Of a DNA stretch of 46,965 bases, positions 1 to 7,132 are shown piece by piece. The stretch covers positions 1 through 46,965 of the forward strand of contig CAJXSN010000018.1 of the NCBI GenBank assembly GCA_913060895.1, given 5' to 3'. This stretch comes from an uncultured Sphingomonadaceae bacterium (GTDB lineage Bacteria; Pseudomonadota; Alphaproteobacteria; Sphingomonadales; Sphingomonadaceae). The notes under the pieces are model-generated. The model was not told the origin of the DNA, did not search any database, and saw only the letters and a list, made by a program, of their open reading frames with translations. The position numbers and the translations under genes were made by a program. Every line of letters starts with the position of its first letter. Position 1 is the first letter of the stretch.

Positions 1-48
1 TCTACACAGAGTAGATCGTCGGCAGCGTCAGATGTGTATAAGAGACAG
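1..48 (+). other. Illumina Nextera i5 adapter (assembly artefact)
   Basis: Positions 16-48 match the Nextera read-1 transposase adapter, ending in the mosaic-end sequence at 30-48. Positions 1-7 match the end of the P5 primer. Positions 8-15 (AGAGTAGA) match a standard Nextera i5 index. The block is not genomic. It creates a false start codon at 32-34 that would add the residues MCIRD to the first gene. Real sequence begins at about 49. Confidence 0.97.
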
Positions 49-49
49 G

Positions 50-1291
50 GGTTACATTGATCGCCGGATCTTCTGGGACGATGCAATCTACGCGCTTGAG
101 CTGGAGCGGATCTTCGCCCGCTGCTGGATCTTCGTTGCGCATGATTCACAAGTGCCGGAAGTCGGGGATTTCCTTACCACCACGATAGGTGAGGATGCGG
201 TCATCGTTTCACGCGGCGAAGATGGAAAAATTCACACTTTTCTCAATTCCTGTTCCCACCGCGGCAACCGCGTGTGCTTTGCCGAAGTTGGCAAGACCCG
301 CCGCTTCACATGCAATTTTCATGGCTGGTCCTACGGCCTCGATGGAAGCCTGAAGAGTGTAAGCCGTCCGCAATCCTACGATGGCAGGTCCAATTTCGAC
401 AAGGCGCAGCTGGGCCTCCATCAGGCGCGGGTGGAGAGTTACAAGGGCATGCATTTTGCCTGTTTCGATCCTGACGCACCGTCGCTTGAAGAATATCTGG
501 GCGACTTTCGTTGGTATCTCGACGTCATTCTCGACAATGATGAAGGCGGTATCGAGTTCATCGACGGCAACATCAAATCGCGCCTGAAGTGTAACTGGAA
601 GTTCCCGGCGGAAAACTTTACGGGCGATTCCTATCACGCTCCGTGGACGCACAGTTCGGCCCTGATCGCCATGTTCGGCAAACAGCCGACCATGCGGCCT
701 GATCGCTCCTACCACGCCAATGCCAATGGTCACGGCTGGGAATTCGGTCTGGATTTCATTGGCAATGCCGCCACGCTTAACTCCCCGCAGATACTCGAAT
801 ATCTGCGAGAGCAGGAAGCCAAGTTTGCCGAGCGTTTGGGGAAAGTTCGCAGTAGAATGGTTGCATCGCTCAGTTCGGCCAATGTCTTCCCGAACCTGTC
901 CTTCCTGGCCGGTCACAACACCTTCCGCACATGGAACCCCAAAGGTCCGAAAGAAACGGAACTTCACACCTGGGTCTTCCTGAATGCCAATGCGCCAGAG
1001 GAACTGAAGGAAGAATATCGCCGCGGCGTGATGCTGACTTTCTCGCCCGCAGGGGTCTTTGAAATGGACGATGGCGAGAATTTCGAGAATTGCACCGCTG
1101 TCAATGCAGGTGTCGTCACGCGGCGGCAGAAGCTGCACGCCGCGATGGGCCTCGATTCGCGCATCGAACACGAGGAACTGAAGGGCAATGTCCATCAGAG
1201 CCAGATCAACGAAGCGAACCAGCGGGCGTTCTACCAACGCTGGGCCGATCTGATGAGTGCAGAAACCTGGGCTGACGTCCCGGTCCGCTAA
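50..1291 (+). CDS. Aromatic ring-hydroxylating dioxygenase, alpha (large) subunit, 5'-truncated
   Basis: Oxygenase component that, in this family, adds O2 to an aromatic ring to give a cis-dihydrodiol. The Rieske [2Fe-2S] motif is complete: CSH at 251-259 and C-x2-H at 311-322 (TCNFHGW). The mononuclear iron centre is seen further on as a GDSYHAPWTH motif, giving the Asp and two His expected of the catalytic domain. About 414 residues remain. The true N-terminus is lost because the contig starts here in adapter sequence; the ATG at 32 is adapter. The beta subunit follows 19 nt downstream, as expected for an alpha3beta3 enzyme. No ferredoxin or reductase gene is visible, so the substrate (benzoate, biphenyl, naphthalene or similar) cannot be named. 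Confidence 0.9.
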   Translation, partial: GYIDRRIFWDDAIYALELERIFARCWIFVAHDSQVPEVGDFLTTTIGEDAVIVSRGEDGKIHTFLNSCSHRGNRVCFAEVGKTRRFTCNFHGWSYGLDGSLKSVSRPQSYDGRSNFDKAQLGLHQARVESYKGMHFACFDPDAPSLEEYLGDFRWYLDVILDNDEGGIEFIDGNIKSRLKCNWKFPAENFTGDSYHAPWTHSSALIAMFGKQPTMRPDRSYHANANGHGWEFGLDFIGNAATLNSPQILEYLREQEAKFAERLGKVRSRMVASLSSANVFPNLSFLAGHNTFRTWNPKGPKETELHTWVFLNANAPEELKEEYRRGVMLTFSPAGVFEMDDGENFENCTAVNAGVVTRRQKLHAAMGLDSRIEHEELKGNVHQSQINEANQRAFYQRWADLMSAETWADVPVR

Positions 1292-1310
1292 ATACCAGTT
1301 TGAGGTGATC

Positions 1311-1856
1311 GTGAACCAAGCCGAACAAATCGAAACCCGCGAACATCGTGCAGTTTCCGTCGATCTAATTATCGAAATCCAGCAATTTCTCTATCGCGAA
1401 GCCCGTCTTCTGGACGGCGAGCATTTGCATGAATGGCTGGAGCTGCTGGCGGAGGACATCCACTATTGGGTTCCGGGCGTGCAGGGACGCTACCGGAATG
1501 ACGACGCCAGGTTCAGCCCCACGAGGATGGCCTTCTTCGACGACGATCTTGAATATCTCAAGATCCGCGTAGCCCGCGCCAAACAGCCCTCCGCATGGGC
1601 TGAAGATCCGCCCACACGGCATTTCCATATGGTGAGTAACATCGAGGTCGAAGCAACCGACAATCCGTCAGAGTGGACTGTTCACTCGCTGATCCTGAAC
1701 AATCGCCATCGGACTGAGGATGACGAGATGGAATTGAAAGCCCGGCGGGTCGATCTGATCAGGCGCGATGAGGACGGATGTTTGAAGCTGGCACGGCGCA
1801 AGGTTACCCTGCTGCAAACGGTCCTGCAGGCGAAGAACATCAATACATTCCTCTAG
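1311..1856 (+). CDS. Aromatic ring-hydroxylating dioxygenase, beta (small) subunit
   Basis: Small subunit of the oxygenase; in this family it is a structural NTF2-like (SnoaL-like) fold that supports the alpha subunit. About 181 residues. It shows the family pattern of an N-terminal FLYREARLLD helix, an EDIHYWVPG segment, a central FFDDDLEYLKIRV strand and a C-terminal LARRKVTLLQTVL strand. I chose the GTG at 1311 because GAGG at 1302-1305 lies 5 nt before it; an ATG at 1257 would overlap the alpha gene by 35 nt without a better ribosome site. It is the last gene of the visible operon. Downstream are about 480 bp without a convincing gene. Confidence 0.85.
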   Translation: MNQAEQIETREHRAVSVDLIIEIQQFLYREARLLDGEHLHEWLELLAEDIHYWVPGVQGRYRNDDARFSPTRMAFFDDDLEYLKIRVARAKQPSAWAEDPPTRHFHMVSNIEVEATDNPSEWTVHSLILNNRHRTEDDEMELKARRVDLIRRDEDGCLKLARRKVTLLQTVLQAKNINTFL

Positions 1857-2333
1857 GTTTAGAGGACAACGCTTGGCCCGAGACTTGGTATAGATGGCAC
1901 GGGCAGGTGCGCAATCGTGGTATCTGCCTGAGAAAAATTAAGTAGGACAACGTGTCCGGCCGTTATCGGAAATAGCTTGCGGACAGCATGCTTGATGCCC
2001 TTGCCGGCACTGATTTCAGAAAAACCTGATGTATGATGCTTGTCCGTCGTCAGCACCGACGACACAGTTTGCTGCGTGCCTCGCGCTTGCGAAGGTGATG
2101 GCGAACATAGCTCATGGCTTTCGCCTTGATATAATCGCCTAATTCGTTGGAGATGTGGATCGCACCATAGTCCGAGGGCAGCCTTGGCCTGTGCCGAACA
2201 TGTGCCTTGTCCTCAAGCCAGGATCTGCGCGTTCCGTCTGCCTTCGGATGGCAACGAAAGGCTGCGGAAAATACCGCCTTGAAAAAACGTGTAGTTTCCT
2301 CTGGCTCCGGACCGGGCCGCGGCGGAATCACAA
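1857..2333. other. Gene-poor stretch between dioxygenase genes and the element
   Basis: No convincing gene here. Open frames on the minus strand (1859-2065, 2050-2373) have no recognisable family, no clear ribosome site and overlap each other. The larger one runs through the attachment repeat at 2334-2349, so part of it arose by the insertion. In the insertion model this is the chromosomal DNA that originally lay just downstream of tRNA-Ser(GCU). Confidence 0.5.
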
Positions 2334-2349
2334 GTGGCGGAGACGGAGG
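2334..2349. repeat. Left attachment repeat (attL-type)
   Basis: GTGGCGGAGACGGAGG, identical to 21070-21085. It corresponds to the last 15 nt of the tRNA-Ser (reverse strand), including CCA, plus one flanking base. Nothing else of the tRNA is present here, as expected for the 3' end displaced by integration at a tRNA gene. Confidence 0.85.
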
Positions 2350-2513
2350 TGGCAAGTGAGCTGATGCAACCACTTGTGGTTTAACGGAAATGCGACGGGT
2401 TTCGAGGGCTGTTTACCACAATTCCTCCCCGACTTCCCTGAATTGCGATTTAGGCCTCGGACTTTGAGCAATTTTAGGCTCAGTGTCACAAAATTTTGGA
2501 AACGCACAATATG

Positions 2514-2525
2514 TCCCGTACGGGA
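2514..2525. promoter_or_regulatory. Palindromic operator 1 upstream of hipB
   Basis: Perfect palindrome TCCCGTACGGGA. It is the first of three sites sharing TCCC-N4-GGGA, with centres about 50 bp apart (2519.5, 2569.5, 2618.5). HipB antitoxins are dimeric helix-turn-helix proteins that repress their own operon by binding such dyads, so these are probably the HipB operators. The spacer is shorter than in the E. coli site (TATCC-N8-GGATA). Confidence 0.7.
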
Positions 2526-2563
2526 AAGCACGCCTTCGGTAGCTATTCTTTGAGTGCGAAATA

Positions 2564-2575
2564 TCCCTTTCGGGA
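2564..2575. promoter_or_regulatory. Palindromic operator 2 upstream of hipB
   Basis: TCCCTTTCGGGA, the second TCCC-N4-GGGA dyad. The arms are perfect but the centre is asymmetric, so it may bind less strongly than the two flanking sites. Confidence 0.65.
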
Positions 2576-2610
2576 AAATTCTCTTGAAATTGATCCACTA
2601 TCCGCATAGG

Positions 2611-2626
2611 TTTCCCGATCGGGAAA
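2611..2626. promoter_or_regulatory. Palindromic operator 3 overlapping the hipB ribosome site
   Basis: Perfect 16-bp palindrome TTTCCCGATCGGGAAA. Its right end overlaps the AAAGG ribosome-binding site (2624-2628) of hipB, so a bound repressor would cover the start of the message. Confidence 0.72.
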
Positions 2627-2636
2627 GGCAGTGCTG

Positions 2637-2894
2637 ATGCTCAATGTTGCCACTATCGGCCAAATCATTCGCGACGAACGCAAGGAGCTTGGTCTGCGCC
2701 AAGACGAGTTGGCTGCTGCAAGCGGCGTCGGCTTGCGCTTCCTCGTTGAACTGGAGCGAGGGAAGGTAACCGTCCAGATGGGCAAAGTGCTCGATGTTCT
2801 CGCCGCTCTTGGTTGTGAACTTCAGATCAAGCGGCCCGACGGGATCGTGATTGCGGGTCGAGCGGATGCGCCCAAGAAGGATGAGGCGGAGTGA
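2637..2894 (+). CDS. hipB: HipB-type antitoxin, XRE-family transcriptional repressor
   Basis: Antitoxin and autorepressor of the HipBA module; in this family it binds HipA and operator DNA. About 85 residues containing an XRE helix-turn-helix (IGQIIRDERKELGLRQDELAAASGV, then FLVELERGK). A basic C-terminal tail follows the domain. The ATG at 2637 is preferred over the GTG at 2631 because AAAGG at 2624-2628 is 8 nt from the ATG and only 2 nt from the GTG. The stop codon overlaps the hipA start in the sequence GTGA (2891-2894), which indicates translational coupling. Three palindromes upstream are the likely autoregulatory operators. Confidence 0.88.
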   Translation: MLNVATIGQIIRDERKELGLRQDELAAASGVGLRFLVELERGKVTVQMGKVLDVLAALGCELQIKRPDGIVIAGRADAPKKDEAE

Positions 2895-4153
2895 CGCTGC
2901 CAATTCTGGATATGCTGGTGATCTGGTGGGACGAGCGCCAGGCAGGCGAACTCTCGATCGACAAAGGCGGCGCGATGCATTTCGTATACGCGCCTGACTG
3001 GCTGGCTGATGAAACGGCCCCGGCGCTTTCCTATGCGATGCCCAAGCAGCAAGAGCCATTTAAAGATCATGCTTGCAAGGCAGTCTTTGGCGGACTGCTA
3101 CCCGAAGAAAGCCAGCGCACCGCTATCGCTCGGGCACTTGGGGTTTCGCCGGACAATCCTTTTCGGCTGCTTGAAGCCTTAGGCGGAGATGTTGCCGGTG
3201 CTCTAGCCTTCCTGCCTAAAGACGAAGAACCGCTCCAGGACCACTCCGAGACCGCTCCAGAAGCACTGCAAGAGAACGAGCTGGCTGCACTGCTCGATCG
3301 GTTGCCCGCCGTACCCATGCTGGCAGGCGAGGGCGGCGCGAGGCTCAGCCTTGCAGGCGCACAGAGCAAACTGCCCGTTGTGCTCACCGCAGATGGAGGT
3401 ATTGCGATCCCCCGTCCTGGCGAGCCATCCACGCATCTGATTAAGCCTGAACCGAATCGCTTTGCCGGATTAGCTGCGAATGAGACCTTCTGCCTCGCAC
3501 TGGCGCGCGCGGTGGGTATTGATGCTGCCAATGCAGAGTGGCGCGAGGTGGCAGGCAAGCCGTTGTTGCTAGTCGAACGCTATGATCGGATGATACTCCA
3601 CGGAAAGACGCACCGACTGCATCAGGAGGACTTCGCTCAGGCGCTTGGCGTCCCCTCGAACCGAAAATACGCGGCGGAGGGCGGGCCGACTTTTCGCGAT
3701 AGCTTCGCTCTGTTACGCAGTGCTGCGACGCGGCCAGCGCGCGAGGTGTTGAAGCTCGCCGACGCCGCGATCTTCAATCTCGTCATCGGCAACGCCGATG
3801 CCCACGCAAAGAACTACAGTCTGCTGCGCCGGGAAAACGGCGAGGTGGTGCTTGCCCCGCTTTACGACCTTGTCGCCACGCATATGTGGAAGGAGCTGTC
3901 GCCAAAGCTCGCGATGCGATTTGGCCGCGCAGCGACTTTGGAGGAGTTTGATCGGGAAGCTACGGCGCGCTTCGCGGAAGAGTCGGGGTTGGGCGGGCCA
4001 TATATCAAGAAAAGGGTATCTGAAATCGCGGCAAGTGTTGGAGTGAACATTGATGCAGGACTGACAAAACCTGGGTTGACTTGCTCAGATGGCGTCAAGG
4101 AACTTGAAAACGCAATTGCGCGGCGGGCGAGCAAAGTGGAATTGCTGCTGTGA
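2891..4153 (+). CDS. hipA: HipA-type serine/threonine kinase toxin
   Basis: Toxin kinase; the E. coli relative phosphorylates glutamyl-tRNA synthetase, which stalls translation and gives persistence. The target of this homologue is unknown. 420 residues. After an N-terminal HipA domain (1-100) the kinase core is intact: LSLAGAQSK (153-160, activation/P-loop-like segment), nucleotide-binding Lys185 in HLIKPE, VERYDR (228-233), catalytic Asp303 with Asn308 in the IGNADAHAKN motif, and metal-binding Asp326 in APLYDL. The gene starts at a GTG overlapping the hipB stop. Nothing suggests inactivation. In an integrated element a toxin-antitoxin pair commonly promotes maintenance, and some HipA systems act in phage defence. 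Confidence 0.88.
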   Translation: MTLPILDMLVIWWDERQAGELSIDKGGAMHFVYAPDWLADETAPALSYAMPKQQEPFKDHACKAVFGGLLPEESQRTAIARALGVSPDNPFRLLEALGGDVAGALAFLPKDEEPLQDHSETAPEALQENELAALLDRLPAVPMLAGEGGARLSLAGAQSKLPVVLTADGGIAIPRPGEPSTHLIKPEPNRFAGLAANETFCLALARAVGIDAANAEWREVAGKPLLLVERYDRMILHGKTHRLHQEDFAQALGVPSNRKYAAEGGPTFRDSFALLRSAATRPAREVLKLADAAIFNLVIGNADAHAKNYSLLRRENGEVVLAPLYDLVATHMWKELSPKLAMRFGRAATLEEFDREATARFAEESGLGGPYIKKRVSEIAASVGVNIDAGLTKPGLTCSDGVKELENAIARRASKVELLL

Positions 4154-4234
4154 TTGAGAACCCCATTGTCTCCGTTAACGCAATAGTGCCAGGTCGCAGT
4201 GCGCAATCGCCCCTCTCGGAAGGAACGTGAGGCC

Positions 4235-6112
4235 ATGGTGCGATCCAACAAGAAATCTAGCAAAGCCAAATTGCCAAAGCCTCTCAGAGAGAAATTGGCG
4301 TTTTGTCACGAGCATCCTGAGCGTGTGATGTTCCTCGACATCGAAACCACCGGCTTGAGCCATTATTACGATGAAATCACTGTCGTGGGCTGGGCACTGA
4401 ACCAGAAATCTGGAACCTACATTAAAGGGGGTGATCCTAAGCCAATGCTTGCGGCGATCGAGCGGGCAGTGGCAATTGTGACGTTCAACGGAATTCGATT
4501 TGATGCGAAGTTTCTTGTACAGGAATTTCCCAAAATTAGGATCCCGGAAACGCATATCGACCTGATGTACCTTTGCCGCCGCGTGGGCCTGAAAGGTGGG
4601 CAGAAAGCAATCGAGCAGGAATTGGGTGTCAATTTTCGAGATGACATCGAAGGGGTCGATGGCTTTGCGGCGGTACTACTCTGGCATAGATATCTGAGGG
4701 GCGAGTTGGACGCACTGCGCACTTTGCTTACCTATAATCGAGCAGATATCGCTGCGATGGGAGCGTTATTCGACGATGCACTGAGTAGGCTAGGCTTTGA
4801 AGCCGATCTTCTAAGCGAGCCAATTAATTTCGTGGATTGGTCTGCCCCCTCGGATCGGCTTGTTCTGCCCGACTTAACAAAGGCGTCCAAAAGAAAATTG
4901 GCACGGGCACCGACCTTTCGAGAGCTCTTTAGCGGTTCCAAAGCTGAGTTTGCTAGAGTTGTAGGCATTGATCTCACCGGCTCAGAAAAGCGGCCATCAG
5001 GCTGGTGCAATCTCATCGGTCGTCATGCGGAAACAAAGGTCTTATCGAGCGACGAGCACATCATTGCAGAAACTATTGCTGCCAAACCTGAGCTTATTTC
5101 GATTGACTCACCTCTTTGCCTTCCGACCGGTCGCCTGACTGTTTTTGACGATGATCCTGGTCGCGACCAATACGGCATTATGAGGGTCTGCGAGCGCGAA
5201 CTGAAACGCAGAGGCGTCAATGTGTATCCGAGCCTGCTTCCCAGCATGCAGAAGCTTACAGCTAGGGGGATAAAGCTTGCCGACGAGTTTCGCAGGCAGG
5301 GGTTTCCGGTAATCGAGAGTTATCCTGGTGCGGCGCAAGACATCATGAGAATTCCCCGGAAAGGAGCAGGTGAGGAATGGCTCAAGCTTGGGCTGAGCGA
5401 GTTTGGTATAAGCGGCGACTATACAATCCAGCGTGTCACCCACGATGAGCTGGATGCGATAACATCTGCAATTGTCGGCACATTTCACTTTGCTGGCTTG
5501 TCTGAGGCGTTGGGTACTGAGACTGAAGCTCCATTGATAATTCCCCGCCTTCAGCGCGAAGCTACGCCGTTGGTAATTGGGGTAAGTGGCCCGATCGCAG
5601 CAGGTAAGACAACGCTAGCAAAGGGTCTAGAAGAGCTCGGGTTCGCGTATACCCGTTTCAGCCGGGTAATCGATGACCTGTTGCTGGAGCAAGGCCTTCC
5701 TCTTGATCGCAAGCACCGACAGCAGATGGGGGCCGAGATCAATCGCACCGGACGTCAACGTGAATTGGCTGAGAGGACTATTGCTAGGGTCGCAGCGGCT
5801 GAACGGATTGTGGTAGACGGATTGAGATTCCCGGAGGACTATGCCTTCTTGAAGGAGCAATTTGGGTACTGCTTTCTCCATATTTTCGTCGATGCTGAGA
5901 AGGAAAGCAGGCGAAGCCGTTACTCCCAGCGAGATGAGGAGAGTCCACACGTTTGTCGATCAGCGTTCGAAGAGGCTTCTGCGTCGGCGGTTGAGCAGAA
6001 AGTTTCGGATATGCGACCGCTCGCAGATCACACGATCTTCAATAATGGACGCGAGCAAGAAATGCTCTTAAATGTAGATAGAGTGCTCAAGGCTTGGGAA
6101 GCGGAGATATAG
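4235..6112 (+). CDS. Fusion of DEDDy exonuclease-like, DUF429 RNase H-like and P-loop (d)NMP-kinase-like domains
   Basis: A 625-residue three-domain protein. Residues about 30-185: an RNase H-like (YprB type) exonuclease domain with FLDIETTG (Asp35, Glu37), Asp90 in NGIRFDAKFL, and Tyr167/Asp171 in YNRAD, a full DEDDy set. Residues about 240-420: DUF429, predicted RNase H-like nuclease, with VGIDLTGS (Asp246), ISIDSPL (Asp291), IESYPG (Glu361) and THDELDA (404-408). Residues about 447-625: a P-loop kinase with GPIAAGKTT (452-460), resembling (deoxy)nucleotide or dephospho-CoA kinases. I chose ATG 4235 over GTG 4199 because GGAAGGAA lies 9 nt upstream of the ATG. The stop codon directly abuts the next gene's ATG. 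The role is unknown; processing or phosphorylating the product of the PurZ-like neighbour is an inference. Confidence 0.85.
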   Translation: MVRSNKKSSKAKLPKPLREKLAFCHEHPERVMFLDIETTGLSHYYDEITVVGWALNQKSGTYIKGGDPKPMLAAIERAVAIVTFNGIRFDAKFLVQEFPKIRIPETHIDLMYLCRRVGLKGGQKAIEQELGVNFRDDIEGVDGFAAVLLWHRYLRGELDALRTLLTYNRADIAAMGALFDDALSRLGFEADLLSEPINFVDWSAPSDRLVLPDLTKASKRKLARAPTFRELFSGSKAEFARVVGIDLTGSEKRPSGWCNLIGRHAETKVLSSDEHIIAETIAAKPELISIDSPLCLPTGRLTVFDDDPGRDQYGIMRVCERELKRRGVNVYPSLLPSMQKLTARGIKLADEFRRQGFPVIESYPGAAQDIMRIPRKGAGEEWLKLGLSEFGISGDYTIQRVTHDELDAITSAIVGTFHFAGLSEALGTETEAPLIIPRLQREATPLVIGVSGPIAAGKTTLAKGLEELGFAYTRFSRVIDDLLLEQGLPLDRKHRQQMGAEINRTGRQRELAERTIARVAAAERIVVDGLRFPEDYAFLKEQFGYCFLHIFVDAEKESRRSRYSQRDEESPHVCRSAFEEASASAVEQKVSDMRPLADHTIFNNGREQEMLLNVDRVLKAWEAEI

Positions 6113-7132
6113 ATGCCAGTATCCATTGTCATTGGTGGCCAGTTTGGCTCGGAGGGCAAGGGTAAAGTATCTCTTGAACTAGTGCGAATGGCGGATGCGC
6201 CGAGGATCGCCGTGGTAAGGGTTGGCGGCCCGAATTCCGGCCATACGGCATACAATCGGGCAGGTCAGAAATTTGCGCTGAGGCAATTGCCTGCGGGTGC
6301 GATCGATCGCAATGTTGATGTCGTATTTCCAGCTGGATCTTTCATCGATCTTGACGTGCTTCAACATGAGATCGAGATTTTAGACTACCCACGCAATCGT
6401 ATTTTCATAAGCCCATATGCGAATATTATCACTCCTGAACAAAAGGCTTGGGAAGCTAATGCAGGCTTGGTTTCGGGGATTGGATCAACCGGGAGTGGCG
6501 TTGGCGCAGCTATCATGGCTTCGGTCGCTCGCGAGGCGGCAAACTTCCCTCTTCAGAGGCAAGATGCTCAGCACTGCGCGCCCTTGGAACAGTATCTCTG
6601 CGACACGACGGCGAAGATGCGTAATTGGTTGAACGAAGACGCTCGCATTGTGATCGAAGGTACGCAAGGATTTGGCTTATCGCTTTATGATGGCGGATAT
6701 TGGCCTAAAGCGACTTCACGCTGCACGACCGCTGCTTCGGCTCTCACAGAAACGGGGCTTAGCCCCATCGATGTCGATAGCGTTGTGCTCGTGATAAGAT
6801 CGTTCCCTATTCGTGTCGCGGGAATGTCCGGCCCATTGCCCAATGAGACGACTTGGGAGCGCATCGCAAAACCGCTAGCAGCCGAACAAAGTATTCGCGA
6901 ATATACGACTGTTACGAAGAAACTTCGCCGAGTTGGAAAGTTTGATCCCGAGATAGTTAAGTCAGCGATGGCCGCTAATAATCCCAATCTGATAGTGTTA
7001 AATCATATGGATTATGTTGCCTCAAACGGTCGAGCGTTCGTCCAGAAAATCGAGGAAGAAATTGGCAGAGAAATCGACTATATGGGGTTCTCTGCAGAAA
7101 GCATGGTCTCAAAGAACAGTGCGTTCGTCTAA
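6113..7132 (+). CDS. PurZ-like adenylosuccinate synthetase family enzyme
   Basis: Homologue of PurA/PurZ. PurA joins aspartate to IMP; phage PurZ joins aspartate to dGMP, giving the precursor of 2-aminoadenine (Z). At 339 residues it is the size of PurZ rather than PurA (about 430). The P-loop reads GGQFGSEGKGK with Ser13 at the position of PurA's catalytic Asp; the catalytic His is kept (His44 in PNSGHT). The loop GIGSTGSG and the stretches IEGTQGFGLSLY and TTVTKKLRRV resemble phage PurZ sequences as I remember them. The ATG immediately follows the upstream stop; GGAG at 6103-6106 is its ribosome site. The symbol is left blank because the substrate (dGMP, GMP or IMP) is unproven. Downstream genes for MazZ, DatZ or DpoZ are not visible. 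Confidence 0.85.
   Translation: MPVSIVIGGQFGSEGKGKVSLELVRMADAPRIAVVRVGGPNSGHTAYNRAGQKFALRQLPAGAIDRNVDVVFPAGSFIDLDVLQHEIEILDYPRNRIFISPYANIITPEQKAWEANAGLVSGIGSTGSGVGAAIMASVAREAANFPLQRQDAQHCAPLEQYLCDTTAKMRNWLNEDARIVIEGTQGFGLSLYDGGYWPKATSRCTTAASALTETGLSPIDVDSVVLVIRSFPIRVAGMSGPLPNETTWERIAKPLAAEQSIREYTTVTKKLRRVGKFDPEIVKSAMAANNPNLIVLNHMDYVASNGRAFVQKIEEEIGREIDYMGFSAESMVSKNSAFV

Noticed and set aside
32-49. ATG at 32 as start of the dioxygenase alpha subunit
   Set aside because: The ATG is adapter sequence; the gene is truncated at its 5' end.
50-1856. Dioxygenase genes as cargo of the tRNA-Ser island
   Set aside because: They lie outside the repeat at 2334-2349. They may belong to the chromosome or another element, but nothing links them to this one.
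2050-2373. Minus-strand open frame of 107 codons across the left attachment repeat
   Set aside because: No recognisable family or ribosome site. It spans the insertion point, so its N-terminal part exists only because of integration.
2584-2612. TTGAAA as the hipBA -35 box
   Set aside because: No acceptable -10 box lies 16-18 bp downstream, so the promoter is left unassigned.
7014-7118. Extension of the DCD-like protein to an upstream ATG at 7014
   Set aside because: These 35 codons lie inside the PurZ-like gene, have no ribosome site and look like a shifted reading of it. The GTG at 7119 was preferred, though not proven.
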